A program made the translations under genes and the position numbers. A model generated the notes under the pieces. That model was not told where the DNA came from and searched no databases. It saw nothing but the letters and a program-made list of their open reading frames with translations. Below, in pieces: positions 16,388 to 24,488 of a stretch of 64,000 nucleotides of DNA; within the stretch, counting starts at the first letter, position 1, and each line of letters starts with the position of its first letter. The stretch is from an uncultured Hungatella sp. (lineage in GTDB: Bacteria > Bacillota > Clostridia > Lachnospirales > Lachnospiraceae), in NCBI GenBank assembly GCA_949879795.1, contig CATLBR010000010.1, positions 44,360 through 108,359 on the forward strand, in the 5' to 3' direction.

Positions 16388-18832
16388 TTACATACTTAAC
16401 AGCTCCATACCAACCGGTTCTGTGCTGACTCCGGTTTCCTTGCTGTAATAGCTCATGCTCAAAACATTGACAAGTCCTCCGCACACCGGAGTAATCGCCC
16501 TGCCCAACTCATTTTTCATCTGTTCAGAAATTCCAACTGACACCAACTGCAGCCTGCGCAGAATTTCCTTTTGCCGCCCATAGAGAATATATGGATCTTG
16601 AAGTTCTTCCAACATAAAAACAACATCATTGTTATACTCGACCACTACATTTATTTTTCCTTCTTCGGAAATCACCTCAAACTTTTCACCGGCAGTCTTA
16701 AAAGACTGTTTCATCATGCATTTCAAAGGTTTCCCCATATGACGCCTGTACTGGCGCCTCGCTGTTTCATTCTCTGAAAGTAATTCCACCAGAGTCGTAT
16801 CCGCACCATGTACATTTACGCAAAATTCCGCCTGTCTCGTCTGATCGCGCAGATATCTGAGATAGTACTGCTCTTTTGCTTTTGCCGACAGCAAATCATT
16901 TCCAACCGTTTCCGGCGCCTCTCTATAGCAGCGTAAAATTTCCTGCATGGCAGTTTGTGCGGTTTTAATTTCTGTAAGACGGGAAACGTGTTCTGCCTCA
17001 CCTGACATTTTTACAATATAAACATTTCCATTTGCCCATTTTCCATGACGGTTGCACCGTCCGGCGGCCTGTATCATACTGTCCAGTCCGGCAAGGGAAC
17101 GAATCACACATCGAAACGATAAATCCACCCCTGCCTCAATCAACTGTGTACTGACGCAAATCACCGGCTTTGCAGGATTCTCTGTCTCTAGACACAGCTT
17201 AAGACTGTCCAGGATTCCCCTGCGATTCAGCGCACACATGTTTGTGCTTAAATGAAACAGCTCTCCCTCCCGGTCAGAATGCTCTTTCAAATAAAGATAA
17301 AGTTTCCTGGCACACGCCTTGGTATTTACAATTACCAGGATCTGTTTTTCCACGGCAAACTGCTCCAGGACAAAATTCCCCAGTTCTTCTACTGTCAGGC
17401 CGCCTGGTTTTATCTCCGTCCGGTCAATCAGCGTTACCCGCCGGAACTCTTTATCGTAACGAACATAATCTTCTACCAATTCCTTAGGGGGAAGCAGCCG
17501 ATTCTTCGGAAGTTTATCAAATACCGGCTGAGTAGCGGAACATAAAACAACGGTTGTATCGCAAAACGTCGTAAGATAATTTACTGCCAAATTAAACAGG
17601 CAGATGGTGCGAACAGGAAGCGCCTGTATCTCATCAAAAATAATAATGCTGCCACATAAACTGTGCATACGGCGAATGCTGCCTGTTTTCGCTGAAAATA
17701 AAGCATTCAGAAGCTGCACCGCTGTCGTCGCAATCACCGGACTCATCCAGTTTTCTGTCAAACGCCCATATCGTTCCTGTGCTTCTTCTGTGTCAGGAAT
17801 CACATTGCAGTGATGTTCTAAAACAAGCTCCGCCTGTCCAACAGCCCGACGGATAATTTCCGAATTTTGCTCCAAAATACTCGTGAAGGGGGCCACATAG
17901 ATAATCCGCTGCTTACAAAATTTTTTTGCATGATGAAGAGCAAAACGCAGACCGCTCAGCGTCTTTCCCGAACCTGTAGGCAATGTTAAACGGTAAAGCC
18001 GTGTCTTCTCAAAAGCGGCACGAAGACATGAGTCAGATATTTCTTTCCGAAAAACATCAATTTTTGTTTTAACCTGAAATCCTGTTATGTAATGTTCAAA
18101 ATGAGTAATACACTGCTGCCACAGCCGAGTTTTGGTTTCCTCCGTCTGCTGTTCTCTCTTAGGCGTACCGTTCATAAACTCCGATGTATTGCTGCGGTCC
18201 GCGTCAATCAGAAGAGACAAAAGCATCCGTTCATGCATACCCATATAAAAGTCCCTGCTCCCAAAAACGCCTGCCGGAGTCTGCTCCATAACCGTTTTAA
18301 TTTGCCGCATCAGCGTTTTCATGGACTCACACGCCGTACTGCACACTGCATTCAAGAGATTCTTGTCCGTATACTGATAAAACCGCTGTCTTACGCGATC
18401 TATTTCAATTTTTTCATGTTCCTGATACTCCTTACTCTGACGCCTTTCAATCAACAAACTGCCTGTCTCCAAATCAACTGCATCCTGAATCCCATGATGG
18501 GAATAAACTGCTATTTGAATTATCTCCGAAAGACTGGTCTTCGGTGCCAGCTCTTCCATGAGTATCCCGCCTGCCGTCGAATGATTTACTTCACCTCTCC
18601 GAAAAACAGACATCTCTCCCTGCCGAATATATTCTTGAAAACGGTCGCTGTATTTACCACAGTCATGGAGCACTGCTGCCAGATAGCTGATGGCAGTCAG
18701 CTCCTCCACCATGCAATAAGCCTGAGCCAGCTGTGCGGTTTCCTTATTATGTGCAGAGACAGATTGAGTCTCGTGCAAATCATCCTTGCAGTGTGCAAGA
18801 TAAGGATCGTCTTCGATATGCTTTATTTCCAT
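16388..18832 (-). CDS. cas3: CRISPR-associated helicase-nuclease Cas3 (type I-C)
   Basis: An 814-residue protein with an N-terminal HD nuclease domain (AVLHDCGKYSDRFQEY near residue 55; NHSTAGG near 83). A superfamily 2 helicase follows: LPTGSGKT (motif I, about 280), FDEIQALP (DEIQ box, about 400), LCSATQP (about 440) and IQAAGRCNRHG (motif VI, about 590). Length and motif set are complete. It would unwind and degrade target DNA once recruited by Cascade. It is the first gene of a minus-strand cas operon, but only a truncated cas5 follows, and no CRISPR array is in the window, so interference is probably dead here unless parts are supplied elsewhere. Confidence 0.95.
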   Translation of the reverse strand: MEIKHIEDDPYLAHCKDDLHETQSVSAHNKETAQLAQAYCMVEELTAISYLAAVLHDCGKYSDRFQEYIRQGEMSVFRRGEVNHSTAGGILMEELAPKTSLSEIIQIAVYSHHGIQDAVDLETGSLLIERRQSKEYQEHEKIEIDRVRQRFYQYTDKNLLNAVCSTACESMKTLMRQIKTVMEQTPAGVFGSRDFYMGMHERMLLSLLIDADRSNTSEFMNGTPKREQQTEETKTRLWQQCITHFEHYITGFQVKTKIDVFRKEISDSCLRAAFEKTRLYRLTLPTGSGKTLSGLRFALHHAKKFCKQRIIYVAPFTSILEQNSEIIRRAVGQAELVLEHHCNVIPDTEEAQERYGRLTENWMSPVIATTAVQLLNALFSAKTGSIRRMHSLCGSIIIFDEIQALPVRTICLFNLAVNYLTTFCDTTVVLCSATQPVFDKLPKNRLLPPKELVEDYVRYDKEFRRVTLIDRTEIKPGGLTVEELGNFVLEQFAVEKQILVIVNTKACARKLYLYLKEHSDREGELFHLSTNMCALNRRGILDSLKLCLETENPAKPVICVSTQLIEAGVDLSFRCVIRSLAGLDSMIQAAGRCNRHGKWANGNVYIVKMSGEAEHVSRLTEIKTAQTAMQEILRCYREAPETVGNDLLSAKAKEQYYLRYLRDQTRQAEFCVNVHGADTTLVELLSENETARRQYRRHMGKPLKCMMKQSFKTAGEKFEVISEEGKINVVVEYNNDVVFMLEELQDPYILYGRQKEILRRLQLVSVGISEQMKNELGRAITPVCGGLVNVLSMSYYSKETGVSTEPVGMELLSM

Positions 18833-19447
18833 GCAATTTCTCCATTTTTAGTTAATTTTTCGACTATTTGATTTTAAATTTAATTTTATTATACTATTCT
18901 ATGATGTGGATGTCAAAAGTTAGTTTTTCTGATGACTTCTGGCACATATACCATTACTTTTGTCCTTTGACAACTGAATAAAACCATGTTTTGAGTAAAA
19001 TGAATTAGTTTACTGAAATTTAGGGTATTAACTTTAAAGTTAAAGAACTACTTTGTCTTCAACTTTCCTCTTAACGGTATTTTATCCACTACATATATAT
19101 TTCTGAGAATGGGTGGCACTGTTTCCACTCCGTTGTGGATCCCCCAAATATGTACTCGGATTTCATCCTGCTTTTTATAAAAAGATACTCTTAGGACTCC
19201 TGCATCACCATGATCATGTTCATCACCAGACTGAACTCCTGGTATCCTCTGTCCGGCATCAGAAGTTCGCATGTATTAACATTATATGTCCCGGTTTTCC
19301 TGTTTCTACTGAACTGTAGTCTATGTCTTCCCCACAGGCATCCGTAACCATTCCCGCTTTATATACTCTTCCATAGTCAAGTTCATAAATAAAAAAAGAA
19401 GGAGCCACTGTGTGTCATTAAAACTGCGGTATAAAATGGTATATCTA
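18833..19447. other. Intergenic region with a degenerate coding remnant
   Basis: This 615-bp stretch contains no convincing intact gene. On the minus strand, pieces of protein-like sequence can be read in different frames: MVTDACGEDIDYSSVETGKP near 19290-19345, MPDRGYQEFSLVMNMIMVMQ near 19200-19265, and VSFYKKQDEIRVHIWGIHNG near 19125-19190. This suggests a decayed gene of unknown family. No CRISPR repeats were seen next to cas3. Confidence 0.35.
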
Positions 19448-19768
19448 TTATCCTGTCGCCCTTAATTCCTGGCATTTCTTATAGTACATAATGAAGCGCT
19501 GATACGCGGGATGACAGCAAAAACAGAACTCTTTTTCTCTGTTTCCACATACCAGGACATCCATCGGGACACCAAACAATTCACTCAACGCGTACAAATT
19601 ATCTACGGTTGGAAGGCTTCTTCCGGCAAACCAGTGGTAAACGCTCTGCACAGCGGCCAGCCCCAGATACTCTTGAATATCCTTAACAGTCATTCCCTTC
19701 ATCCACGCGATATGTTTGATATTCTGACCTGTCTTGTATATATCAATTTGGGGAACTTCCTTTTTCAT
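19448..19768 (-). CDS. XRE-family helix-turn-helix regulator
   Basis: A 106-residue protein with an N-terminal Cro/C1-type helix-turn-helix (about residues 13-70: GQNIKHIAWMKGMTVKDIQE, then GLAAVQSVYHWFAGRSLP, then VDNLYALSELFGVPMDVLV). The C-terminal tail is Cys/aromatic-rich (FCFCCHPAYQRF). The ribosome site AGGAGTG precedes the ATG. It stands alone between the CRISPR remnant and an immunity-type gene, so its target is unknown. Confidence 0.88.
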   Translation of the reverse strand: MKKEVPQIDIYKTGQNIKHIAWMKGMTVKDIQEYLGLAAVQSVYHWFAGRSLPTVDNLYALSELFGVPMDVLVCGNREKEFCFCCHPAYQRFIMYYKKCQELRATG

Positions 19769-19828
19769 TTGATCACTCCTAATGATATAAACTCCATAAT
19801 ATTACGGAAATCTTTTAACTCTTCCAAT

Positions 19829-20338
19829 TCATAATCTTACGAATTTAAACAGGATAAAACTTCCGTTAACCAATTCATAATTCTCGATAATTTTAATTTT
19901 ATATACACCTGGGATTAAATTGACTTTATTGTAAGGCTCAGAAAAACCAGGTTTCAAATCACATGCTGGAAATAAATATAATTCACGATCACAAACTTTA
20001 TATTCTATTTTCGTCTCAAGGTATTCGTTATTAGGAATCTTTCTAATCTTTTCAACAAATTCTTCTTCATTGAATCCCTTTTCCTCATATATTGATACAA
20101 CTAAAATACCACCGTCACCATTTTCATCAGATACCCACGTACTAGGCCCTTCCTCAGCAACAACAATACAACTTCCATCTCCTAATGCCATTTCTATGAT
20201 ATACTCACCATCTACCTCTCCAGTTTTATAATAAAGCTCTTGTTCCTCTGTACCTGCATCTGCTTCCCAAAGGTCTATATATCTTTTTTCCATCAATAAA
20301 TGAGGGCCGCCAGTTCCCCAGACCCAAATTCTTCCCAT
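19829..20338 (-). CDS. Immunity protein 21 (Imm21)-like protein
   Basis: A 169-residue soluble protein whose start (IWVWGTGGPHLLMEKRYIDLWEAD) matches the opening of the Imm21 family, in which a GGP-L(I/L) motif is followed by a W-containing acidic segment. The middle part, DGSCIVVAEEGPSTWVSDENG, and later EEEFVEKIRKIP also fit. Imm21 proteins are predicted antitoxins of polymorphic toxin systems. AT-rich, like the other immunity-type genes here; no cognate toxin is nearby. Family assignment is by motif memory. Confidence 0.65.
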   Translation of the reverse strand: MGRIWVWGTGGPHLLMEKRYIDLWEADAGTEEQELYYKTGEVDGEYIIEMALGDGSCIVVAEEGPSTWVSDENGDGGILVVSIYEEKGFNEEEFVEKIRKIPNNEYLETKIEYKVCDRELYLFPACDLKPGFSEPYNKVNLIPGVYKIKIIENYELVNGSFILFKFVRL

Positions 20339-20467
20339 AAATAATCAACCGCCTCCTTTACCTGCTTTTCCATCCCGTATCCCACAGTTTCCGAATTATA
20401 TCCTCCCGGCCTTCGGCTCACATTTTGGTGATTTTATTATAGGGTAAAAATCATCAAATTACAATAA

Positions 20468-20505
20468 GAGCAGAGTGATTAACGATTTTGCTCATCACTC
20501 TGCTC
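20468..20505 (-). terminator. Rho-independent terminator downstream of the radical SAM gene
   Basis: A perfect 12-bp stem (GAGCAGAGTGAT at 20468-20479, ATCACTCTGCTC at 20494-20505) with a 14-nt loop, followed on the minus strand by TTATTGTAATTT. It ends the radical SAM transcription unit. Confidence 0.8.
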
Positions 20506-20563
20506 CATAACACATATCTATTCGGACATTCCTTAACGTGTGCCTTACGGGCACGATTTCAGG

Positions 20564-21637
20564 CTACGCGCGAACAGCCATCTTATCTTCACATAATACG
20601 ATCTCAGGACAGATAGGGCAACCTCCCATACACTGTTTCCGCATGCCGCAGTCTGGACAGGATGTAAGGAAATTGCCACGGAACTGTACAAATTCAGGAC
20701 TGTTCCACGCTTCCTCGATGGTATGATTTCTAAGATCCACAGCCCACCGCTCTTCCTGGTTATCAAAACTGCAGGGAAGAATCTTCATATCCGGCGTGAC
20801 ATAAGCCGACCACCGTGCCGCTTCACAGGTATCCAGAAAATTAACATTCACATGCTTCATAGACCGAAGCAGACCCGGAACTGAACAGCTGTCAAAACCT
20901 ATCTTAAACGGAAATATCTCTTCATCAATATACCGGAACAATTCCCGCAGATCACCATTGTCCCATGAAAGAAGGCTCTCTTTGCGCCCAAGGCCTATGG
21001 GTTTGTGCAGAAGAAAAATAACCGCGTTTACTCCTGCCGGGACCTTATCCCAAAGGAAATTCTTTGCCTTCTTCACAGACTCTCTGCTGAGAACAAAATG
21101 AATATTGGTCTTCACCCCCGCGTCAATCAGGCCTTTAATCGCTTTTTTCGTATAGGGCTGCCCATACCAGCTGATGGCTACCGCGCCGCAATATATCCCG
21201 CACAATCTGATAATCTCTTCATTAAATCCCAGACCCGAGGAGGTAAAGTTCGGTACGATCTCATACTCTCTGCATATCCGCAATATATTCTCAAATTCTT
21301 CGTGCTGATCCGGGTCTCCTCTCCCCCCAAGGGCAAACTGATAGCTGCGGCCCTGACACTGCCTCGCGATCATCAGAAAATCATCGGTATTCATGTTCGG
21401 CTGGCTTATATTCCAGCCATCCTGGTAGCACTGGACGCCGCTTTCCCTGCACAGACCAGACAATCCATGAGTACAGTGTCCCATAATCCCTACATCCAGC
21501 AATTCGGGAAAGCCGGCCATAAATGGATCTTCGGCTGTCTCTTTTCCATCTCTGAATATACCGCTCCGCATATAAAAACCAGAATCCTCGTCAAAAAGAG
21601 AGATATATTGTCTGGCTCTGTCAACAATCTTTCGCAT
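20564..21637 (-). CDS. Radical SAM/SPASM-type enzyme with atypical cysteine spacing
   Basis: A protein of about 357 residues. The N-terminal cluster region reads GHCTHGLSGLCRESGVQCYQ, i.e. C-x7-C-x6-C instead of the canonical C-x3-C-x2-C. After a barrel-like middle (FALGGRGDPDQHEEFENILR, where GGRGDP fits the SAM-binding position) comes a SPASM-like C-terminus rich in cysteines (LDTCEAARW, KILPCSFDN, SCPDCGMRKQCMGGCPICPE) for auxiliary iron-sulfur clusters. Such enzymes usually modify peptides or proteins. The start is either this ATG (21637, GGGGAG but only 3 nt away) or a TTG at 21652 that overlaps the previous stop. The upstream neighbour with an NSSSSSF N-terminus is the obvious candidate substrate. 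Confidence 0.82.
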   Translation of the reverse strand: MRKIVDRARQYISLFDEDSGFYMRSGIFRDGKETAEDPFMAGFPELLDVGIMGHCTHGLSGLCRESGVQCYQDGWNISQPNMNTDDFLMIARQCQGRSYQFALGGRGDPDQHEEFENILRICREYEIVPNFTSSGLGFNEEIIRLCGIYCGAVAISWYGQPYTKKAIKGLIDAGVKTNIHFVLSRESVKKAKNFLWDKVPAGVNAVIFLLHKPIGLGRKESLLSWDNGDLRELFRYIDEEIFPFKIGFDSCSVPGLLRSMKHVNVNFLDTCEAARWSAYVTPDMKILPCSFDNQEERWAVDLRNHTIEEAWNSPEFVQFRGNFLTSCPDCGMRKQCMGGCPICPEIVLCEDKMAVRA

Positions 21638-21648
21638 AGGCTCCCCAA

Positions 21649-22032
21649 TCAATAACTCAAATCTGTATCAATCTGTCGAAAATTGGAGCCGTCATCCTCA
21701 TTTTCAATAATATCCCAGATTCTCTGAAAAATCTCCGAATAATGATAATCACAGCATTCAAAATCAACCGTTCCGCCGTATAATGTCATACCTTCCTGCT
21801 GCGCCTTTCTCAGTTCCTCCATATCAACACTATATGAGACCCAGCATCCGGCTCTGTCACTATAATCCTCCCGGTCCTCCCCCTCTTCAATAAGCGGCAA
21901 AGGGTTTCCCATCATCTCCTCCTCAATATAGCGGATAATGGCCTTTTTCTGTTTGTCGCTTAATTCCCCTCTCTTGGCTAATATAAAGGAAGATGAGGAA
22001 CTGTTGGATACAAAATCGGTTCTTATTTTCAT
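21649..22032 (-). CDS. Small protein with conserved N-terminal FVSNSSSSSF motif; candidate radical SAM substrate
   Basis: A 127-residue acidic protein beginning MKIRTDFVSNSSSSSFILA, then an unremarkable acidic body (KKAIIRYIEEEMMG; CWVSYSVDMEEL; FECCDYHYSEIFQRI). A basic, Phe-Val-x-Asn-Ser5-Phe start is known to me as a recurring N-terminus of otherwise unrelated Firmicutes proteins. The stop codon (TGA at 21649-21651) touches the radical SAM start region, so the two are one operon. The serine run at residues 10-14 is a plausible modification site or recognition leader; this is inference. The start at 22032 has GAGG upstream. Confidence 0.8.
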   Translation of the reverse strand: MKIRTDFVSNSSSSSFILAKRGELSDKQKKAIIRYIEEEMMGNPLPLIEEGEDREDYSDRAGCWVSYSVDMEELRKAQQEGMTLYGGTVDFECCDYHYSEIFQRIWDIIENEDDGSNFRQIDTDLSY

Positions 22033-22295
22033 TGCTTCATGACCTCTCTCTGTTTTTATTTTAGTATACATGTTTGATTCATTGCTGTCATTGAAGCTGT
22101 AATATAAAGCAGTACGGTTTATTCTGTATTGTCTTTAATCATTTCGATTTCTCAAAATGCTGATCTTAGCGGCACTATTCAATATTCTTCCTCCCTGTAT
22201 CGCCTATCATGTGTCGTCTTTAGCCATGTGTGACCAACCCTCATTTGGGGTAGAAATTAGCGTAAAACTGGGGTAGTAAAAAGGGCGGTCTGAGT

Positions 22296-22663
22296 GTGAT
22301 TTCTGCAGTATCTCCGGCAGTTATTGTTCCAAGAATGATTAAACTGATTGATGAGGGATATGGAAAGGAATACAGTACACCACAGCTTTTGCTGGCAGGC
22401 GCATTGATAGGAAATGTATTGGTTCTGTTTTTCAAAAAAATTCATATGCGTGATTCTGTTAAATTTTTAATTATACTAAGTTTTTCCTTTTTGCTTCTTG
22501 AACTGCAAAACTGCTTAAAGGGAATTATTCCCATTTCCGGGCTTTTAGCCATTATGCGTTTGGGAATTATCATAAAAAACGTTATTCCCTCTTAGCAGAA
22601 AGGCTATCTGTTAAATACAGCAAACTATGGGTAGCGGCAGAAATTTTTCTGTTTGTCCTTGCA
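22296..22663 (+). pseudogene. Cation:proton antiporter remnant
   Basis: Readable fragments match the core of CPA1-type sodium/proton antiporters: SAVSPAVIVPRMIKLIDEGYG, then TPQLLLAGALIGNVLVLFF, and after a frame change LSVKYSKLWVAAEIFLFVL near 22610-22663. The beginning and end of the gene are missing, and the central part is shortened, so it is a relic. It abuts a transposase-like fragment on the other strand. Confidence 0.6.
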
Positions 22664-22879
22664 AGCCGAACACGGTACGCTTCTGTTCATATTTTTTGGC
22701 GTCAAAGGTCTTGGATGCCTCCACCCTTGATCTTCTTGGAGCCATCCTGTCCGATCGATCCTCTGAACGAGGCTGGAAACGGTGTTCTTTGAGAGGGCGG
22801 CACCGGGATAATCCCTGCAGACAAATGTCCGGCTATAGTGTGTTGACATCCTCGTCGCTGTGACGGACGTCTTTATCAT
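22664..22879 (-). mobile_element. Transposase fragment (IS1634-like)
   Basis: An open stretch on the minus strand includes RDYPGAALSKNTVSSLVQRI, which resembles a conserved segment of IS1634-type transposases. No start, catalytic motifs or terminal repeats are present. It lies against the antiporter relic, suggesting an old insertion and deletion. Weak evidence. Confidence 0.4.
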
Positions 22880-22948
22880 GGGGCCGTCAGTAGCAATTGC
22901 CGGATTATAGGCAGTTTTCTATAGTCCGACAAACTGGGAAACTTTTAT

Positions 22949-23197
22949 TTAATCTGTGCTTATAAATCTATACAATGCCTCTTTCCCCTTATCACATTCC
23001 ATCTCACAACATCGAATCAGAAACTCATTCGGTTCCAAATAAAGTCGAGTATCTGCATCAAGTAACAGTTCGTATAATTCCATCTCCATAAGCCGCTGAT
23101 ACGCTTCTTCTTCTGACACACTATATTTCTTCATCAGAAATTTACTCAGCGCAACAACACACAAACCGATTGTCGTTTCAATTTTACTCTCCTTCAC
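22949..23197 (-). CDS. DUF3791 family protein
   Basis: An 82-residue helical acidic protein (VVALSKFLMKKYSVSEEEAY; RLMEMELYELLLDADTRLYL) of the DUF3791 type. The start is a GTG at 23197 with GGAG 8 nt upstream, only 4 bp after the DUF3990 stop. It is the third gene of a DUF3791-DUF3990-DUF3791 operon. DUF3791 proteins habitually accompany DUF3990 proteins and could be the antitoxin or partner of the ADP-ribosyltransferase-like protein; that role is inferred. Confidence 0.75.
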   Translation of the reverse strand: MKESKIETTIGLCVVALSKFLMKKYSVSEEEAYQRLMEMELYELLLDADTRLYLEPNEFLIRCCEMECDKGKEALYRFISTD

Positions 23198-23201
23198 AAT
23201 A

Positions 23202-23753
23202 TCATCTCCAATCCACTTCCTTTATACTCTTTATTACATGATCTACAACTTCCTGCTTCCCAATAAAATACTGAATTCCTAAATTTTCTGTCTCCAAATT
23301 GTTCAAGAGAATTCTTTTTGCTTCATTAGAACCAACTGCCCCATACAGGCCATCCCAATATGTTTTCAGACACAGCATAGTATCATCATCCGCTGTCGGC
23401 CCAATTACCATATCATAATCATGCGGTGTTCCTCCCTTTTCTCTGCACATGAGAACAAAATCCAGCCAATCCTCATCTGCCTGTTCAAAAAATCTTATCT
23501 TTAAAGTTTTAACTGCCAAAGCATCCAATTCAAATTCATAAAGATGTTCTGTAAAATCAAACTCCCTTTTATTCCTGCTCCGTCTGACTGCCTCTTTATA
23601 CTTTTTATGCATCATGCCTACTGCCTGGGTGCGAGAAACAGCCATATAAAATCCTTTTCCAAAATCTTTCCTTCCTTTTCCCTGATTTATATCAATTTTC
23701 TCAATGGTGGCGATTGTCCCATGATATAAGACATATTTAAGATTCTGATACAT
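23202..23753 (-). CDS. DUF3990 family protein, ADP-ribosyltransferase-fold (candidate toxin)
   Basis: A 183-residue protein of DUF3990. The motif LYHGT (residues 9-13) and RKDFGKGFYMAVSRTQAVGM (about 28-47) correspond to the NAD-binding His and the Tyr-containing strand of the ART fold. The C-terminal QYFIGKQEVVDHVIK (about 160) is the likely position of the third catalytic residue. ART-fold proteins of this size often modify nucleic acids or proteins as toxins. It is flanked on both sides by DUF3791 genes, overlapping the upstream one by 17 bp. GGAGG precedes the ATG. Confidence 0.82.
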   Translation of the reverse strand: MYQNLKYVLYHGTIATIEKIDINQGKGRKDFGKGFYMAVSRTQAVGMMHKKYKEAVRRSRNKREFDFTEHLYEFELDALAVKTLKIRFFEQADEDWLDFVLMCREKGGTPHDYDMVIGPTADDDTMLCLKTYWDGLYGAVGSNEAKRILLNNLETENLGIQYFIGKQEVVDHVIKSIKEVDWR

Positions 23754-23958
23754 ATTGATCCACCTCCGCCACCATTTCTGTCTCTGTCATACTGTCGAAA
23801 ACATCCGGGCATTCTGAAATATAATTTAAAATTCTATATTTCTTATCCAACTGCAAATACTCCTGTCTGGAGAGGCCATATTTTTTACGATAGTTTTCTG
23901 TCACAAGATACATCAAAAATATTGTATTATTTAGCCTTTTTTCCGACATAAAATCCAT
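23737..23958 (-). CDS. DUF3791 family protein, first gene of the DUF3990 operon
   Basis: A 73-residue helical protein (FLMYLVTENYRKKYGLSRQE; DKKYRILNYISECPDVFDSM) similar in plan to the one at 22949. It overlaps the DUF3990 start, which implies coupled translation, as in toxin-antitoxin pairs where the antitoxin is made first. The start at 23958 has GGAGAAG very close; an internal ATG at 23949 is possible. Confidence 0.72.
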   Translation of the reverse strand: MDFMSEKRLNNTIFLMYLVTENYRKKYGLSRQEYLQLDKKYRILNYISECPDVFDSMTETEMVAEVDQYVSES

Positions 23959-24219
23959 CTTCTCCCTTGTCTACAGTTTATCTTCTTACGTTATCTTCCA
24001 TATTCCTTTAATCCATTTATATACAATCTTTCTGTCTGCGGTTAAAATTTTTAATGGCTATATTTTCGTAATTCTATCTCTTTATTTTTCTTCATAATAA
24101 TAATCCATACTTCAAAAGCGGACAAAAACTTTTTTGATTCCAGCATAATCACATCCACTCATCTTTATTACTTGTTTAACTGATAAATTCTGTTTCTATT
24201 GGTTCCCTATGCTTCAACA

Positions 24220-24440
24220 TCATCCTTCTTGACAAGTATAATTCTAGCCCTCGCCACATTTAATCCCAACAATTCTGCAATATCTTTTGTTTATGCTGTT
24301 TCATATTTCCAAACATAAGCATTTCGGCCGCAGTCGGACGAATCTTTTTATCATCTTTAGAAAAGCCTGCTACTCCGATTATTCTCAGATACTCGTTGTC
24401 ATCCAGTCTCTCGAATCGATATTCTGGTTTAAACGATTAC
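24220..24440 (-). pseudogene. Remnant of an AlbA/RecG-like ATP-binding protein
   Basis: The 530-bp gap between 23958 and 24489 holds no intact gene. On the minus strand, RFERLDDNEYLRIIGVAGFS followed by KIRPTAAEMLMFGN and, in another frame, IAELLGLNVARARIILVKK can be read. Those pieces match the C-terminal half of AlbA_2/HATPase_c_4 (RecG-like) proteins: an ATPase-end segment and a winged-helix segment. Frameshifts separate them. Confidence 0.4.
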
Positions 24441-24488
24441 ATCATCTGTATTGTTCATTGCGTATTTTATTGTAGCTGTATCACATTC

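Noticed and set aside
18092..18871. 259-codon plus-strand frame opposite cas3
   Set aside because: Shadow of cas3, with no start signal and no family features.
19048..19272. 74-codon minus-strand ORF
   Set aside because: Its similarity to protein-like text changes frame within the ORF and it has no ribosome site, so I treat it as part of a decayed gene.
18833..19447. Possible CRISPR array next to cas3
   Set aside because: No direct repeats of 28-37 bp with regular spacing are present; only relics of coding sequence are seen.
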